DNA from: Streptomyces cyaneus
Lineage (GTDB): Bacteria > Actinomycetota > Actinomycetes > Streptomycetales > Streptomycetaceae
DNA: 64,000 nt
Direction: 5' to 3'
Assembly (NCBI RefSeq): GCF_004028635.1
Contig: NZ_RQJW01000004.1
Location: 248,001 to 312,000, forward strand
Under the pieces are notes generated by a model, which ran no database searches, was not told the DNA's origin, and worked only from the letters and a program-made list of their open reading frames with translations. The translations under genes were made by a program, and so were the position numbers. Below, one piece after another: positions 8,851-17,179 of the stretch; position 1 is the stretch's first letter; each line of letters begins with the position of its first letter.

Positions 8851-9560
8851 GCCCGACCGGGGGGACCCCCCAGGCCCCCACGAGGGTGCTGGTGATCGAC
8901 GACGAGCCGCAGATCGTGCGCGCCCTGGTGATCAACCTCAAGGCCCGCAAGTACGAGGTCGACGCGGCCCACGACGGGGCCACCGCCCTCGAACTCGCCG
9001 CCACGCGCCACCCCGACGTGGTCGTCCTCGACCTCGGTCTGCCCGACATGGACGGCGTCGAGGTGATCCGGGGGCTGCGTGGCTGGACCCGGGTGCCGAT
9101 CCTGGTGCTGTCCGCCCGGCACTCCTCCGACGAGAAGGTCGAGGCGCTGGACGCGGGCGCCGACGACTACGTCACCAAGCCCTTCGGCATGGACGAGCTG
9201 CTGGCCCGGCTGCGGGCCGCCGTCCGCCGGGCCGAACCGACCGGGGGCGGCGAGGACGACGTCATGGTGGAGACCGGGGAGTTCACCGTCGACCTGGCCG
9301 CGAAGAAGGTCAACCGGGGGGGTAGGGACGTACGGCTGACCCCCACGGAGTGGCATCTGCTGGAGGTCCTGGTCCGCAACACCGGGCGGCTCGTCAGCCA
9401 GAAGCAGCTGCTGCAGGAGGTGTGGGGGCCGTCGTACGGGACGGAGACGAACTACCTGCGGGTGTACATGGCCCAGCTGCGCAGGAAGCTGGAGGCGGAC
9501 CCGTCGCATCCGAAGCACTTCATCACGGAGCCTGGGATGGGGTACCGGTTCGAGAAATGA
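8844..9560 (+). CDS. kdpE: KdpE-type response regulator
   Basis: A 238-residue OmpR-family regulator. The receiver domain (about 14-125) has the acidic pair VIDDEP, the phospho-acceptor Asp in VVLDLGLPD and the Lys in YVTKPFG. The C-terminal winged helix carries LTPTEWHLLEVLVRN and NYLRVYMAQLRRKLE, both typical of KdpE. It partners the overlapping KdpD. The natural targets would be potassium-transport genes; kdpB itself lies 50 kb away beyond the integrated element. Confidence 0.92.
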   Translation: MLSPTGGTPQAPTRVLVIDDEPQIVRALVINLKARKYEVDAAHDGATALELAATRHPDVVVLDLGLPDMDGVEVIRGLRGWTRVPILVLSARHSSDEKVEALDAGADDYVTKPFGMDELLARLRAAVRRAEPTGGGEDDVMVETGEFTVDLAAKKVNRGGRDVRLTPTEWHLLEVLVRNTGRLVSQKQLLQEVWGPSYGTETNYLRVYMAQLRRKLEADPSHPKHFITEPGMGYRFEK

Positions 9561-9637
9561 GCCGGTCACAGGGGGTCGGTTCGGGGGTCGGCACCGGGGG
9601 TACGAGAGTGTCGGTGCTCCCCGGTAGGCTTCAAGAC

Positions 9638-10036
9638 ATGAGTGCTGTTCCTCGTTCCGAAAAGTCGGTGGGCCGGTTCCGGCGCATGCTCGACCGGCTC
9701 TCCTCGTCGCAGGAGGACCTGGAGTCCGAGGAGCTGCGGGAGGACGCCGAGACGGCCGGATGCATCAAGATCGGTGACTGCCGTGACCGACAGATCGTGA
9801 CGGTTACTGGTACCTTGCGCACGGTCACCCTGCGGCCGCGTGCGGGAGTCCCGGCCCTGGAGGCCGAGCTGTTCGACGGCTCCGCCGCCCTCGACGTGGT
9901 GTGGCTCGGCAGGCGCTCCATAGTCGGGATAGAGCCGGGGCGCCGGCTGATTGCATCGGGCCGGATCTCCATGAGCCGAGGCCGCCGGGTGCTGTTCAAC
10001 CCGAAATACGAACTGAGACCCCTCGGACGGGAGTAG
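9638..10036 (+). CDS. OB-fold nucleic-acid-binding protein
   Basis: A 132-residue protein. After a polar acidic helix, residues about 55-130 form an OB-fold strand pattern (VTVTGTLRTVTLRPR, ALEAELFDGSAALDVVWLGR, RLIASGRISMSRGRRVLFNP). The pattern resembles the RecG-wedge/tRNA-anticodon OB family common in Actinobacteria. ATG 9638 begins MSAVPRSEKS; longer in-frame extensions run through GC-rich non-coding-looking sequence. It ends three bases before the DUF3159 start, so the two are probably co-transcribed. Confidence 0.8.
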   Translation: MSAVPRSEKSVGRFRRMLDRLSSSQEDLESEELREDAETAGCIKIGDCRDRQIVTVTGTLRTVTLRPRAGVPALEAELFDGSAALDVVWLGRRSIVGIEPGRRLIASGRISMSRGRRVLFNPKYELRPLGRE

Positions 10037-10039
10037 CCG

Positions 10040-10765
10040 GTGACGTCGCTCGACAAGCCGACTGAAGACACCACCGCAGACGCCGAGCACGACGCCCGGG
10101 CGGTGACCGAGGCCGCGCTGTTCGAGGCCTTCGGCGGCATGCGCGGCATGATCGAGACGGTGCTGCCCGGTCTGCTCTTCGTCACCATCTACACGATCAA
10201 CAAGGACCTGCACCTGTCGGCGATCGCCGCGCTCGGAGTGTCCCTATTGCTCGTCGTGGTGCGCCTGGTGATGCGGGACACCGTCAAGCACGCGTTCAGT
10301 GGCGTCTTCGGCGTCGCCTTCGGTGTCGTGTTCGCGATGATGACCGGCAACGCGAAGGACTTCTATCTGCCCGGCATGCTCTACACGCTGGGGCTGGGGC
10401 TCGCGTACATCATCACGACCTTGTGCGGTGTGCCGCTGATCGGGCTGATCCTCGGGCCGGTGTTCAAGGAGAACCTCTCCTGGCGTAAGCGCAATCCCGG
10501 GCGCAAGAAGGCGTATGCGAAGGCCAGTTGGGCCTGGGGGCTGATCCTGCTCGCCAAGTGCGCGATTCTCTTCCCGCTGTACTGGTGGGCGGACACCACG
10601 CAGTTCGGGTGGGTGCTGATCGCGCTGAAGATTCCGCCGTTCCTGCTGGCCGTGTGGCTGACGTGGGTGTTCCTGGCGAAGGCGCCGGCGCCGATCGATG
10701 TGTTCGCGGAGATGGAGGCGGCCGAGAAGGCCGAGGCGGAGCGGAAGGCTGCGGCGGCGGAATAA
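10040..10765 (+). CDS. DUF3159 family integral membrane protein
   Basis: A 241-residue protein from GTG. Five or six hydrophobic helices occupy residues 40-225 (for example VLPGLLFVTIYTIN, LSLLLVVVRLVMRD, LYTLGLGLAYIITTLCGVPL). An acidic N-terminal tail and an Ala/Glu/Lys-rich C-terminal tail flank them. The pattern matches DUF3159, an actinobacterial family of unknown function. It follows the OB-fold gene immediately. A hairpin about 90 bases downstream probably ends the transcript. Confidence 0.85.
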   Translation: MTSLDKPTEDTTADAEHDARAVTEAALFEAFGGMRGMIETVLPGLLFVTIYTINKDLHLSAIAALGVSLLLVVVRLVMRDTVKHAFSGVFGVAFGVVFAMMTGNAKDFYLPGMLYTLGLGLAYIITTLCGVPLIGLILGPVFKENLSWRKRNPGRKKAYAKASWAWGLILLAKCAILFPLYWWADTTQFGWVLIALKIPPFLLAVWLTWVFLAKAPAPIDVFAEMEAAEKAEAERKAAAAE

Positions 10766-10856
10766 ACGCCTGGGGTTGTGGTCGGCGTTGTTTCTCGCCC
10801 CCGCCGCCCCTACCCTTCCCGTCCTCCAGGGGCTGCCGCCCCTTCGACCCCGCGTT

Positions 10857-10877
10857 CTGGGGGCCTGCGGCCCCCAG
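10857..10877 (+). terminator. Perfect 9-bp hairpin after DUF3159
   Basis: CTGGGGGCC-TGC-GGCCCCCAG forms a perfect stem with a three-base loop in the 415-base gap after DUF3159. No T-run follows, which is usual in high-GC terminators. Confidence 0.5.
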
Positions 10878-10901
10878 ACCCCCGCTTCGGCCCTGAAGGG
10901 G

Positions 10902-11086
10902 CCTCGTCCTCAAACGCCGGACGGGCTGAATTGCCTGGGCCGGCGCTGGGAAGTGACCGTCAGCGCCGGGAGGCAGAGCGCCCAGCGGGTGGGTGGGGGA
11001 TCGGGATGGCCGCGCCCGTCCTCAAACGCCGGACGGGCTGAATTGCCCGGGCCGGCGTCCAGAAGCGCAGCCCCGGACGGGCTGGA
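10902..11086. repeat. Intergenic direct repeat, two and a half copies
   Basis: Near-identical units lie at 10902-10945 and 11015-11059. Both contain TCCTCAAACGCCGGACGGGC followed by TGAATTGCC and GGGCCGGCG. A partial copy (CCCCGGACGGGCTGGA) lies at 11071-11086. Each unit can fold, since CGTCC pairs with GGACG. Elements of this look are scattered in Streptomyces intergenic regions as I recall. No gene is convincing in 10766-11181. Confidence 0.7.
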
Positions 11087-11128
11087 TGATGCCAGCGGCG
11101 TCGGCATGCGCGACCAAAACCGACACGC

Positions 11129-11159
11129 GAAGGGCGCCCTGGGTCACAGGGCGCCCTTC
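11129..11159. terminator. Perfect 13-bp hairpin terminator
   Basis: GAAGGGCGCCCTG pairs perfectly with CAGGGCGCCCTTC across a GGTCA loop. It lies 23 bases beyond the trkA stop, between convergent transcripts, and can serve both strands. Confidence 0.8.
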
Positions 11160-11181
11160 GTCGTCGTAAGCCTCGAGTCGG

Positions 11182-11859
11182 TCAGCCCGCCGTGTCCTCG
11201 CGTCGTACCGACAGGAGGTCCTCCAGCTGCTCCTCCCTCGCCTGCGCGGCCACGAACAGCAGCTCGTCGCCTGCCTCCAGGGAGTCCTCGCGGGACGGGG
11301 TCAGGACCCGGTTGCCGCGGATGATGGTGACCAGGGAGGTGTCCTGGGGCCACTCCACATCGCCGACCTGGGTGCCGGCCAGGGCCGACTCCTCCGGGAG
11401 GGTCAGTTCGACGAGGTTGGCGTCGCCGTGGCTGAAGCGCAGGAGACGGACCAGGTCGCCGACCGAGACCGCTTCCTCGACCAGGGCCGACATCAGGCGG
11501 GGGGTGGAGACCGCCACGTCCACGCCCCAGGACTCGTTGAAGAGCCACTCGTTCTTGGGGTTGTTGACGCGGGCCACGACGCGCGGGACGCCGTACTCCG
11601 TCTTCGCCAGCAGGGACACGACCAGGTTGACCTTGTCGTCGCCCGTCGCGGCGATCACGACGTTGCAGCGCTGAAGGGCTGCCTCGTCCAACGAGGTGAT
11701 CTCGCAGGCGTCGGCCAGCAGCCACTCCGCCTGGGGGACGCGCTCGACCGAGATGGCGGTCGGCGCCTTGTCGACGAGCAGGACCTCGTGGCCGTTCTCC
11801 AGCAGTTCGCCCGCGATGGAGCGACCCACCGCGCCGGCACCGGCAATGGCGACCCTCAT
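11182..11859 (-). CDS. trkA: TrkA-type potassium uptake regulator (second of pair)
   Basis: A 225-residue protein. The N-terminal Rossmann RCK_N domain begins MRVAIAGAGAVGRSIAGELL and has the NAD-binding GxGxxG and an acidic end of strand 2 (LLVDK). Residues about 140-220 form RCK_C (LALVEL-like strand through VLTPSREDSLEAGDELLFVA). Such subunits gate or regulate potassium channels and transporters in response to nucleotides. Its start overlaps the preceding trkA stop by one base (TGATG), so the pair is translationally coupled. The ATG begins exactly at the RCK fold. Confidence 0.9.
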   Translation of the reverse strand: MRVAIAGAGAVGRSIAGELLENGHEVLLVDKAPTAISVERVPQAEWLLADACEITSLDEAALQRCNVVIAATGDDKVNLVVSLLAKTEYGVPRVVARVNNPKNEWLFNESWGVDVAVSTPRLMSALVEEAVSVGDLVRLLRFSHGDANLVELTLPEESALAGTQVGDVEWPQDTSLVTIIRGNRVLTPSREDSLEAGDELLFVAAQAREEQLEDLLSVRREDTAG

Positions 11860-12530
11860 CAGTGACCGCCCTCCTCTTCGGGACCCTTGGCGAACGCCGC
11901 CTCGACCTTGTCGACCTCGTCGGTGCGCATCATCACGTGCACCAGGTCGCCCTCCTGCAGCACCGTCTGCGAGGTGGGCAGGATCGCCTCGCCGAGCCGG
12001 GTCAGGAACGCCACGCGGACGCCCGTCTCCTCCTGCAGTCTGCTGATCTTGTGGCCCACCCAGGCCGCGGACGCGTGCACCTCGGCGAGCTGGACGCCAC
12101 CGGTGGGGTCCCGCCACAGCGGCTCGGCGCCCGAGGGCAGCAGACGGCGCAGCATCTGGTCGGCCGTCCAGCGGACCGTGGCCACGGTGGGGATGCCCAG
12201 GCGCTGGTAGACCTCGGCGCGGCGGGGGTCGTAGATCCGGGCCGCGACGTTCTCCACGCCGAACATCTCGCGGGCCACGCGCGCGGAGATGATGTTCGAG
12301 TTGTCACCGCTGGAGACCGCGGCGAAGGCGCCCGCCTCCTCGATGCCCGCCTCGCGCAGGGTGTCCTGGTCGAAGCCGACGCCGGTGACCCGGCGGCCTC
12401 CGAACCCGGGGCCCAGCCGGCGGAACGCGGTGGGGTCCTGGTCGATCACGGCGACCGTGTGCCCTTGTTGCTCCAGGGTCTGGGCCAGAGCGGAGCCCAC
12501 CCTTCCGCAACCCATGATGACGATGTGCAC
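11859..12530 (-). CDS. trkA: TrkA-type potassium uptake regulator (first of pair)
   Basis: A 223-residue RCK_N plus RCK_C protein starting at GTG (VHIVIMGCGRVGSALAQTLE), again with GxGxxG and a VIDQD acidic strand end. The RCK_C part ends VLQEGDLVHVMMRTDEVD. It is co-transcribed with the next trkA. It is divergent, through a 32-codon membrane-peptide gene, from a KimA-like potassium transporter. Two-protein TrkA sets next to an APC-type transporter suggest a potassium-uptake locus without the classic TrkH channel subunit in view. Confidence 0.9.
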   Translation of the reverse strand: MHIVIMGCGRVGSALAQTLEQQGHTVAVIDQDPTAFRRLGPGFGGRRVTGVGFDQDTLREAGIEEAGAFAAVSSGDNSNIISARVAREMFGVENVAARIYDPRRAEVYQRLGIPTVATVRWTADQMLRRLLPSGAEPLWRDPTGGVQLAEVHASAAWVGHKISRLQEETGVRVAFLTRLGEAILPTSQTVLQEGDLVHVMMRTDEVDKVEAAFAKGPEEEGGH

Positions 12531-12801
12531 GGCGTTTACCCCGCACTCCTCGTGAGGCGTCTGACTTGCGTGAACGTGGTGCTCATATCCTTCTCTCGGT
12601 TCGCCGGGCAACAGGCGCGGGCCGATCGCGGACCGCTCGGCAAACATCATGCCGGGGAATCCCGTCGATGATCCCTCGCGGGACGGCTCGCGGGCTCGCC
12701 TGTGCCTCAGTCCACCGTAACGTCAGGGTCGGACACACAGATCAGGGCGTCCCGTGAGGGGCGAAGGCCCTCCCTCGGCAACCTTCCTCGGCAGCCTTCC
12801 C

Positions 12802-12900
12802 TCAGCGGCGGTTGAAGCTGCGGAGGCTGGCCAGTGCCAGGGCGGCGAGTCCGGCGAGCGAGACGAGGGCACCGACGAGCTGAGCGGTCGTCTGCGACAT
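12802..12900 (-). CDS. 32-residue single-pass membrane peptide
   Basis: A tiny ORF upstream of the trkA pair and on the same strand. It has a polar start (MSQTTAQ), one hydrophobic helix (LVGALVSLAGLAALALASL) and a basic tail (RSFNRR). A GGGAGG ribosome site four bases before the ATG supports translation. Size and shape resemble KdpF and other small subunits of ion-transport complexes, but no sequence identity to KdpF is claimed. Its place between TrkA and the KimA-like gene makes a potassium-transport accessory role a fair guess. Confidence 0.6.
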   Translation of the reverse strand: MSQTTAQLVGALVSLAGLAALALASLRSFNRR

Positions 12901-13065
12901 GAGGCCTCCCGGATGTGATGAGCGTACCGACGCAGGTCATGGAGGCATGGGGACGCCTGCGAGGCCGTCGCCCGGCGCGTGCGCGGCACGGAATTCACCC
13001 CGGCGCCGCGCGCGATTTCACCCGGATGTGCTCCGGCCCAGGCCGGGGGCCTACGATTCTCTGTT

Positions 13066-15114
13066 GTGTCCAAACTGACCGACGTGCCCAAGCGGATTCT
13101 GATCGGGCGCGCACTGCGCAGTGACCGGCTCGCGGAAACGCTCCTGCCGAAGCGCATCGCGCTGCCCGTCTTCGCCTCCGACCCGCTGTCCTCCGTGGCG
13201 TACGCCCCCGGAGAAGTACTGCTGGTCCTCTCCATCGCGGGCGTGTCGGCGTACCACTTCAGCCCCTGGATCGCGGTCGCGGTCGTGGTGCTGATGTTCA
13301 CCGTGGTCGCCTCCTACCGGCAGAACGTGCACGCCTACCCGAGCGGTGGCGGCGACTACGAGGTGGCCACCACCAACCTCGGCCCCAAGGCCGGGCTGAC
13401 GGTGGCGAGCGCCCTGCTCGTCGACTACGTCCTGACCGTCGCCGTCTCCATCTCCTCCGGCATCGAGAACCTCGGCTCCGCGATCCCGTTCGTCGTCGAG
13501 CACAAGATCGAGTGCGCGGTCGGTGTGATCGTGCTGCTCACGCTGATGAACCTGCGCGGCGTCAGGGAGTCCGGCAGCCTCTTCGCGATCCCCACGTACG
13601 TCTTCGTCGCGGGCGTCTTCATCATGATCGCGTGGGGCGCGTTCCGCGGGCTGGTCCTGGACGACACCATGCGGGCGCCCACGGCGTCGTACGAGATCAA
13701 GGCGGAGCACGAGGGACTCGCGGGCTTCGCGCTCGTCTTCCTTCTTCTGCGCGCCTTCTCCTCCGGCTGTGCCGCGCTCACCGGTGTCGAGGCGATCTCC
13801 AACGGCGTCCCGGCCTTCCGCAAGCCCAAGTCCAAGAACGCGGCGACCACTCTCGCGGCGATGGGCCTGCTGGCCGTCACGATGTTCTGCGGCATCATCG
13901 CGCTCGCCATGGTGACCAAGGTCCGCATGGCCGAGAACCCGGCCGTCGACCTGTTGAAGGACGGTGTCGCGGTCGGCACCGGCTACGTCCAGAACCCGGT
14001 GATCACCCAGGTCGCCGAGGCCGTCTTCGGCAAGGGCAGCTTCTTCTTCATCGTGCTCGCCGCGGCCACCGCGCTGGTGCTGTTCCTGGCGGCCAACACC
14101 GCCTACAACGGCTTCCCGGTGCTCGGCTCGATCCTCGCCCAGGACCGCTATCTGCCGCGCCAGTTGCACACCCGCGGCGACCGGCTCGCCTTCTCCAACG
14201 GCATCGTGCTCTTGGCGGGCGCGGCCATCCTGCTGGTATGGATCTACGGCGCTGACTCCACCCGGCTGATCCAGCTGTACATCGTCGGCGTGTTCGTGTC
14301 CTTCACGCTCAGCCAGACCGGCATGGTCCGCCACTGGAACCGCCTCCTGGCGACGGAGACCGACCAGGCCAAGCGCCGCCACATGATCCGCTCCCGCGCG
14401 ATCAACACCTTCGGCGCCTTCTTCACCGGCCTGGTCCTGATCGTCGTGCTCGTCACGAAGTTCACGCACGGCGCCTGGGTGGCCCTGCTGGGCATGGTGA
14501 TCTTCTACGGCACGATGACGGCGATCCGCCGCCACTACGACCACGTCTCCGAAGAGCTCGCCGCCCCCGAGGGCCCGAGCGACGACAGCGTACGGCCGTC
14601 CCGCGTGCACTCCGTCGTCCTGATCTCCAAGATCCACCGTCCCGCCCTGCGCGCCCTCGCCTACGCCAAGCTGCTGCGCTCGGACACCCTGGAAGCGCTC
14701 AGCGTCAACGTGGACCCGGCGGAGACCAAGGCGCTGCGCGAGGAGTGGGAGCGGCGCGGCATCGACGTACCGCTGAAGGTGCTCGACTCGCCGTACCGCG
14801 AGATCACGCGGCCGATCATCGAGTACGTGAAGAGCCTGCGCAAGGAGTCCCCGCGCGACGCCGTGTCGGTGATCATCCCCGAGTACGTGGTGGGCCACTG
14901 GTACGAGCACCTGCTGCACAACCAGAGCGCACTGCGACTGAAGGGCCGACTCCTCTTCACGCCGGGCATCATGGTCACCTCGGTGCCGTACCAGCTCCAG
15001 TCCTCGGAGGTGGCGAAGGCCCGGGCCCGCAAGCAACAGGAGTGGAACGCGCCGGGATCGGTGCGGCGCGGGCCGGCCCAGGAGCGGGCGAAGGAGACGG
15101 ACGCCCAGCGCTGA
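13066..15114 (+). CDS. KimA-like APC-superfamily potassium transporter
   Basis: A 682-residue protein with about 12 membrane helices in residues 40-460 and a C-terminal cytosolic domain (about 490-660). Several blocks closely match Bacillus subtilis KimA from memory: SDPLSSVAYAPGE, YPSGGGDYEVA, LLVDYVLTVAVSIS, SSGCAALTGVEAISNGVPAF, DRLAFSNGI and SFTLSQTGMVRHW. KimA is a high-affinity potassium/proton symporter inhibited by cyclic-di-AMP. The adjacent TrkA pair fits a potassium role; an amino-acid permease is the alternative. GTG 13066 gives SKLTDVPKRILIG, the usual N-terminus. Confidence 0.8.
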   Translation: MSKLTDVPKRILIGRALRSDRLAETLLPKRIALPVFASDPLSSVAYAPGEVLLVLSIAGVSAYHFSPWIAVAVVVLMFTVVASYRQNVHAYPSGGGDYEVATTNLGPKAGLTVASALLVDYVLTVAVSISSGIENLGSAIPFVVEHKIECAVGVIVLLTLMNLRGVRESGSLFAIPTYVFVAGVFIMIAWGAFRGLVLDDTMRAPTASYEIKAEHEGLAGFALVFLLLRAFSSGCAALTGVEAISNGVPAFRKPKSKNAATTLAAMGLLAVTMFCGIIALAMVTKVRMAENPAVDLLKDGVAVGTGYVQNPVITQVAEAVFGKGSFFFIVLAAATALVLFLAANTAYNGFPVLGSILAQDRYLPRQLHTRGDRLAFSNGIVLLAGAAILLVWIYGADSTRLIQLYIVGVFVSFTLSQTGMVRHWNRLLATETDQAKRRHMIRSRAINTFGAFFTGLVLIVVLVTKFTHGAWVALLGMVIFYGTMTAIRRHYDHVSEELAAPEGPSDDSVRPSRVHSVVLISKIHRPALRALAYAKLLRSDTLEALSVNVDPAETKALREEWERRGIDVPLKVLDSPYREITRPIIEYVKSLRKESPRDAVSVIIPEYVVGHWYEHLLHNQSALRLKGRLLFTPGIMVTSVPYQLQSSEVAKARARKQQEWNAPGSVRRGPAQERAKETDAQR

Positions 15115-15258
15115 CGGAAGGCCCGGGGCGCGGCGGGGAGCACGTAGACTGGTGGGCTGTTGTCAGGCGCTGAGTGACCGCCGGTCGGGCCGCGCTCTTG
15201 CCCACCTCACGACCGCCGTTCAGGGCCGTATCCCTTCTCGATCTGGAGTCACCCCACC

Positions 15259-16587
15259 ATGCAGGCAGAACCGAAGAAGTCGCTGGTGGGGGAGGAGTAC
15301 GAGGTCGAGATCGGCCCCGTCGCCCACGGCGGGCACTGCATCGCCCGCACCGACGCCGGCCAGGTGCTGTTCGTCCGGCACACGCTGCCCGGAGAGCGGG
15401 TCGTGGCCCGGGTGACCGAGGGCGAGGAGGGCGACCGCTACCTGCGCGCGGACGCGGTCGAGGTCCTGTCGGCATCCAAGGACCGCATCGAGGCGCCCTG
15501 CCCCTTCGCCGGCCCCGGCCGCTGCGGCGGCTGCGACTGGCAGCACGCCAAGCCGGGGGCGCAGCGCCGGATGAAGGGCGAGGTCATCGCCGAGCAGTTG
15601 CAGCGGCTCGCGGGACTGACGCCGGAGGACGTCGGCTGGGACGGCACGGTGATGCCGGCCGAGGGCGACAAGCTGCCGGCGGGGCAGGTGCCGCAGTGGC
15701 GGACGCGGGTGCAGTACGCGGTGGACGCCGACGGGCACGCCGGACTGCGTCGGCACCGCTCGCACGAGGTGGAGCGGATCGACCACTGCATGATCGCCGC
15801 CGAGGGCGTCAGCGAGCTGGGCATCGAGAAGCGCGACTGGACCGGCATGGCGGGGGTCGAGGCGATCGCGGCGACGGGGTCGCAGGACCGTCAGGTGATC
15901 CTCACCCCGAAGCCGGGGGCGCGGCTGCCGATCGTGGAGCTGGACAAGCCGGTCTCCGTGATGCGGGTCGGCGAGAAGGACGGCGGGACCCACCGTGTCC
16001 ACGGCCGCCCCTTCGTCCGCGAGCGCGCGGACGGCCGTACGCACCGGGTCGGCAGCGGCGGCTTCTGGCAGGTCCACCCGAAGGCCGCGGACACCCTGGT
16101 GACGGCGGTCATGCAGGGCCTGCTGCCCCGCAAGGGCGAGATGGCGCTCGACCTGTACTGCGGCGTGGGCCTGTTCGCGGGCGCACTCGCCGACCGGCTC
16201 GGCGACAAGGGCGCGGTCCTCGGCATCGAGTCCGGCAAGCGCGCGGTGGAGGACGCCCGGCACAACCTGGCCGACTTCGACCGGGTACGCATCGAGCAGG
16301 GCAAGGTCGAGGCGGTGCTGCCGCGTACGGGTATCACCGAGGTGGACCTGATCGTGCTGGACCCGCCGAGGGCGGGGGCGGGCCGGCAGACGGTCGCGCA
16401 TCTTGCGTCGCTGGGGGCGCGGCGGATCGCTTATGTGGCTTGCGATCCGGCGGCGTTGGCGCGGGATTTGGGGTACTTCCGGGAGGGGGGGTATCGGGTG
16501 CGGATGTTGCGGGCGTTTGATTTGTTTCCGATGACTCATCATGTGGAGTGCGTGGCGATTCTGGAGCCGGTGGCTAAGGGCTCCTGA
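15259..16587 (+). CDS. TRAM-domain uracil-C5 RNA methyltransferase (TrmA/RumA family)
   Basis: A 442-residue SAM-dependent enzyme that would methylate C5 of a uridine in 23S rRNA or tRNA. An N-terminal TRAM domain binds RNA. CPFAGPGRCGGCDWQ supplies iron-sulfur cysteines. The Rossmann core has DLYCGVGLFAGAL (SAM), LDPPRAGAG and VACDPAALARDL with the nucleophilic cysteine. The last four codons and the stop lie in the 19-bp att core of the integrated element, so integration leaves the protein intact. The last 200 bases use many T- and G-ending codons, unlike the C-rich body. Confidence 0.92.
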   Translation: MQAEPKKSLVGEEYEVEIGPVAHGGHCIARTDAGQVLFVRHTLPGERVVARVTEGEEGDRYLRADAVEVLSASKDRIEAPCPFAGPGRCGGCDWQHAKPGAQRRMKGEVIAEQLQRLAGLTPEDVGWDGTVMPAEGDKLPAGQVPQWRTRVQYAVDADGHAGLRRHRSHEVERIDHCMIAAEGVSELGIEKRDWTGMAGVEAIAATGSQDRQVILTPKPGARLPIVELDKPVSVMRVGEKDGGTHRVHGRPFVRERADGRTHRVGSGGFWQVHPKAADTLVTAVMQGLLPRKGEMALDLYCGVGLFAGALADRLGDKGAVLGIESGKRAVEDARHNLADFDRVRIEQGKVEAVLPRTGITEVDLIVLDPPRAGAGRQTVAHLASLGARRIAYVACDPAALARDLGYFREGGYRVRMLRAFDLFPMTHHVECVAILEPVAKGS

Positions 16588-16594
16588 CCTGCGG
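16576..16594 (+). other. attL core: 19-bp left attachment site
   Basis: AAGGGCTCCTGACCTGCGG contains the methyltransferase stop codon and is repeated exactly at 55083-55101. Integration into the 3' end of a conserved gene is typical of tyrosine integrases, and one is encoded at 48178-49281. Confidence 0.85.
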
Positions 16595-16642
16595 TTTTGT
16601 GCGTGCGCACTATGTGCGGTGTGGGCGTTACGGGCGATATCT

Positions 16643-16684
16643 TGACGCTGAAATGACGCTCGTGACGCTCATTTGACGCTCGTT
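16643..16684. promoter_or_regulatory. Left arm-type repeats: four TGACGCT copies
   Basis: TGACGCT starts at 16643, 16654, 16663 and 16674 (periods 11, 9 and 11), 49-90 bases inside the left core. The last two form TGACGCTCATTTGACGCTCG, which recurs with one change at the right end. They are likely integrase or excisionase arm sites. No gene lies in 16595-16788. Confidence 0.65.
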
Positions 16685-16788
16685 CTGATGGGGTGTCAGG
16701 CGCGTTGGGGTGCTGGTTAAACGGCCGGTAGCGGCGGGGAAATGGGTGGCTCCACGCATAGCAGCGGGCTCGTGCCCGCCGGAAGCAC

Positions 16789-17082
16789 CTACCTGACGTC
16801 CTCCCGCGCAGGGACCTCACCACCGAGATGCGACGCCCTCCCCTCCGCACCCCTCTCAAGCGATCGGAGCTCCTCCTGCCGCACTTCCACCTCAGTGGAC
16901 GGAGCGACTGGCGACCGGCCCGTGCGCCAAGCGGAGTACAGGCCCGCCAGGGCGATGGTCACGGCAGCGAGGGACTCCGGTGTCAGCCCCAAGGCCACCA
17001 GCGTGACCCCGGTTGCGAGCACCATGACGAACGCAACGAGGTCCAGGGCGGGGGAGCGGCGGAGCGGGGTGGGACGGCGCAC
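16789..17082 (-). CDS. Small two-helix membrane protein
   Basis: A 97-residue protein from GTG with an AGAGGAA ribosome site seven bases upstream. Two membrane helices (about 13-32 and 38-55) are followed by a charged cytoplasmic-type tail rich in Glu and Arg. It is the first gene inside the left end of the element and is divergent from the NaeI-like gene. No family was recognised. Confidence 0.6.
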   Translation of the reverse strand: MRRPTPLRRSPALDLVAFVMVLATGVTLVALGLTPESLAAVTIALAGLYSAWRTGRSPVAPSTEVEVRQEELRSLERGAEGRASHLGGEVPAREDVR

Positions 17083-17146
17083 GGGCGGATTCCTCTCGGT
17101 TCAGGCTGTGGTGATCAGCTTTCCTGAGGGCGCCCCCGGTCGCTAG

Positions 17147-17172
17147 ATTTTCTCAGTTCTATCGGAGAAAAT
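17147..17172. promoter_or_regulatory. Inverted repeat ATTTTCTC-N10-GAGAAAAT before the NaeI-like gene
   Basis: A perfect 8-bp inverted repeat ends seven bases before the TTG start and 31 before the ATG alternative. Its right half supplies the purine-rich ribosome-site region. This A/T-rich palindrome in GC-rich DNA is a good operator candidate. The fused N-terminal helix-turn-helix-like region of the nuclease could be its ligand (inference). Confidence 0.55.
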
Positions 17173-17179
17173 AGCCATC

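Noticed and set aside
10698..11324. Plus-strand ORFs in the DUF3159-trkA gap
   Set aside because: They run through repeats and hairpins, lack ribosome sites and have Pro/Arg-rich composition typical of GC-rich non-coding DNA.
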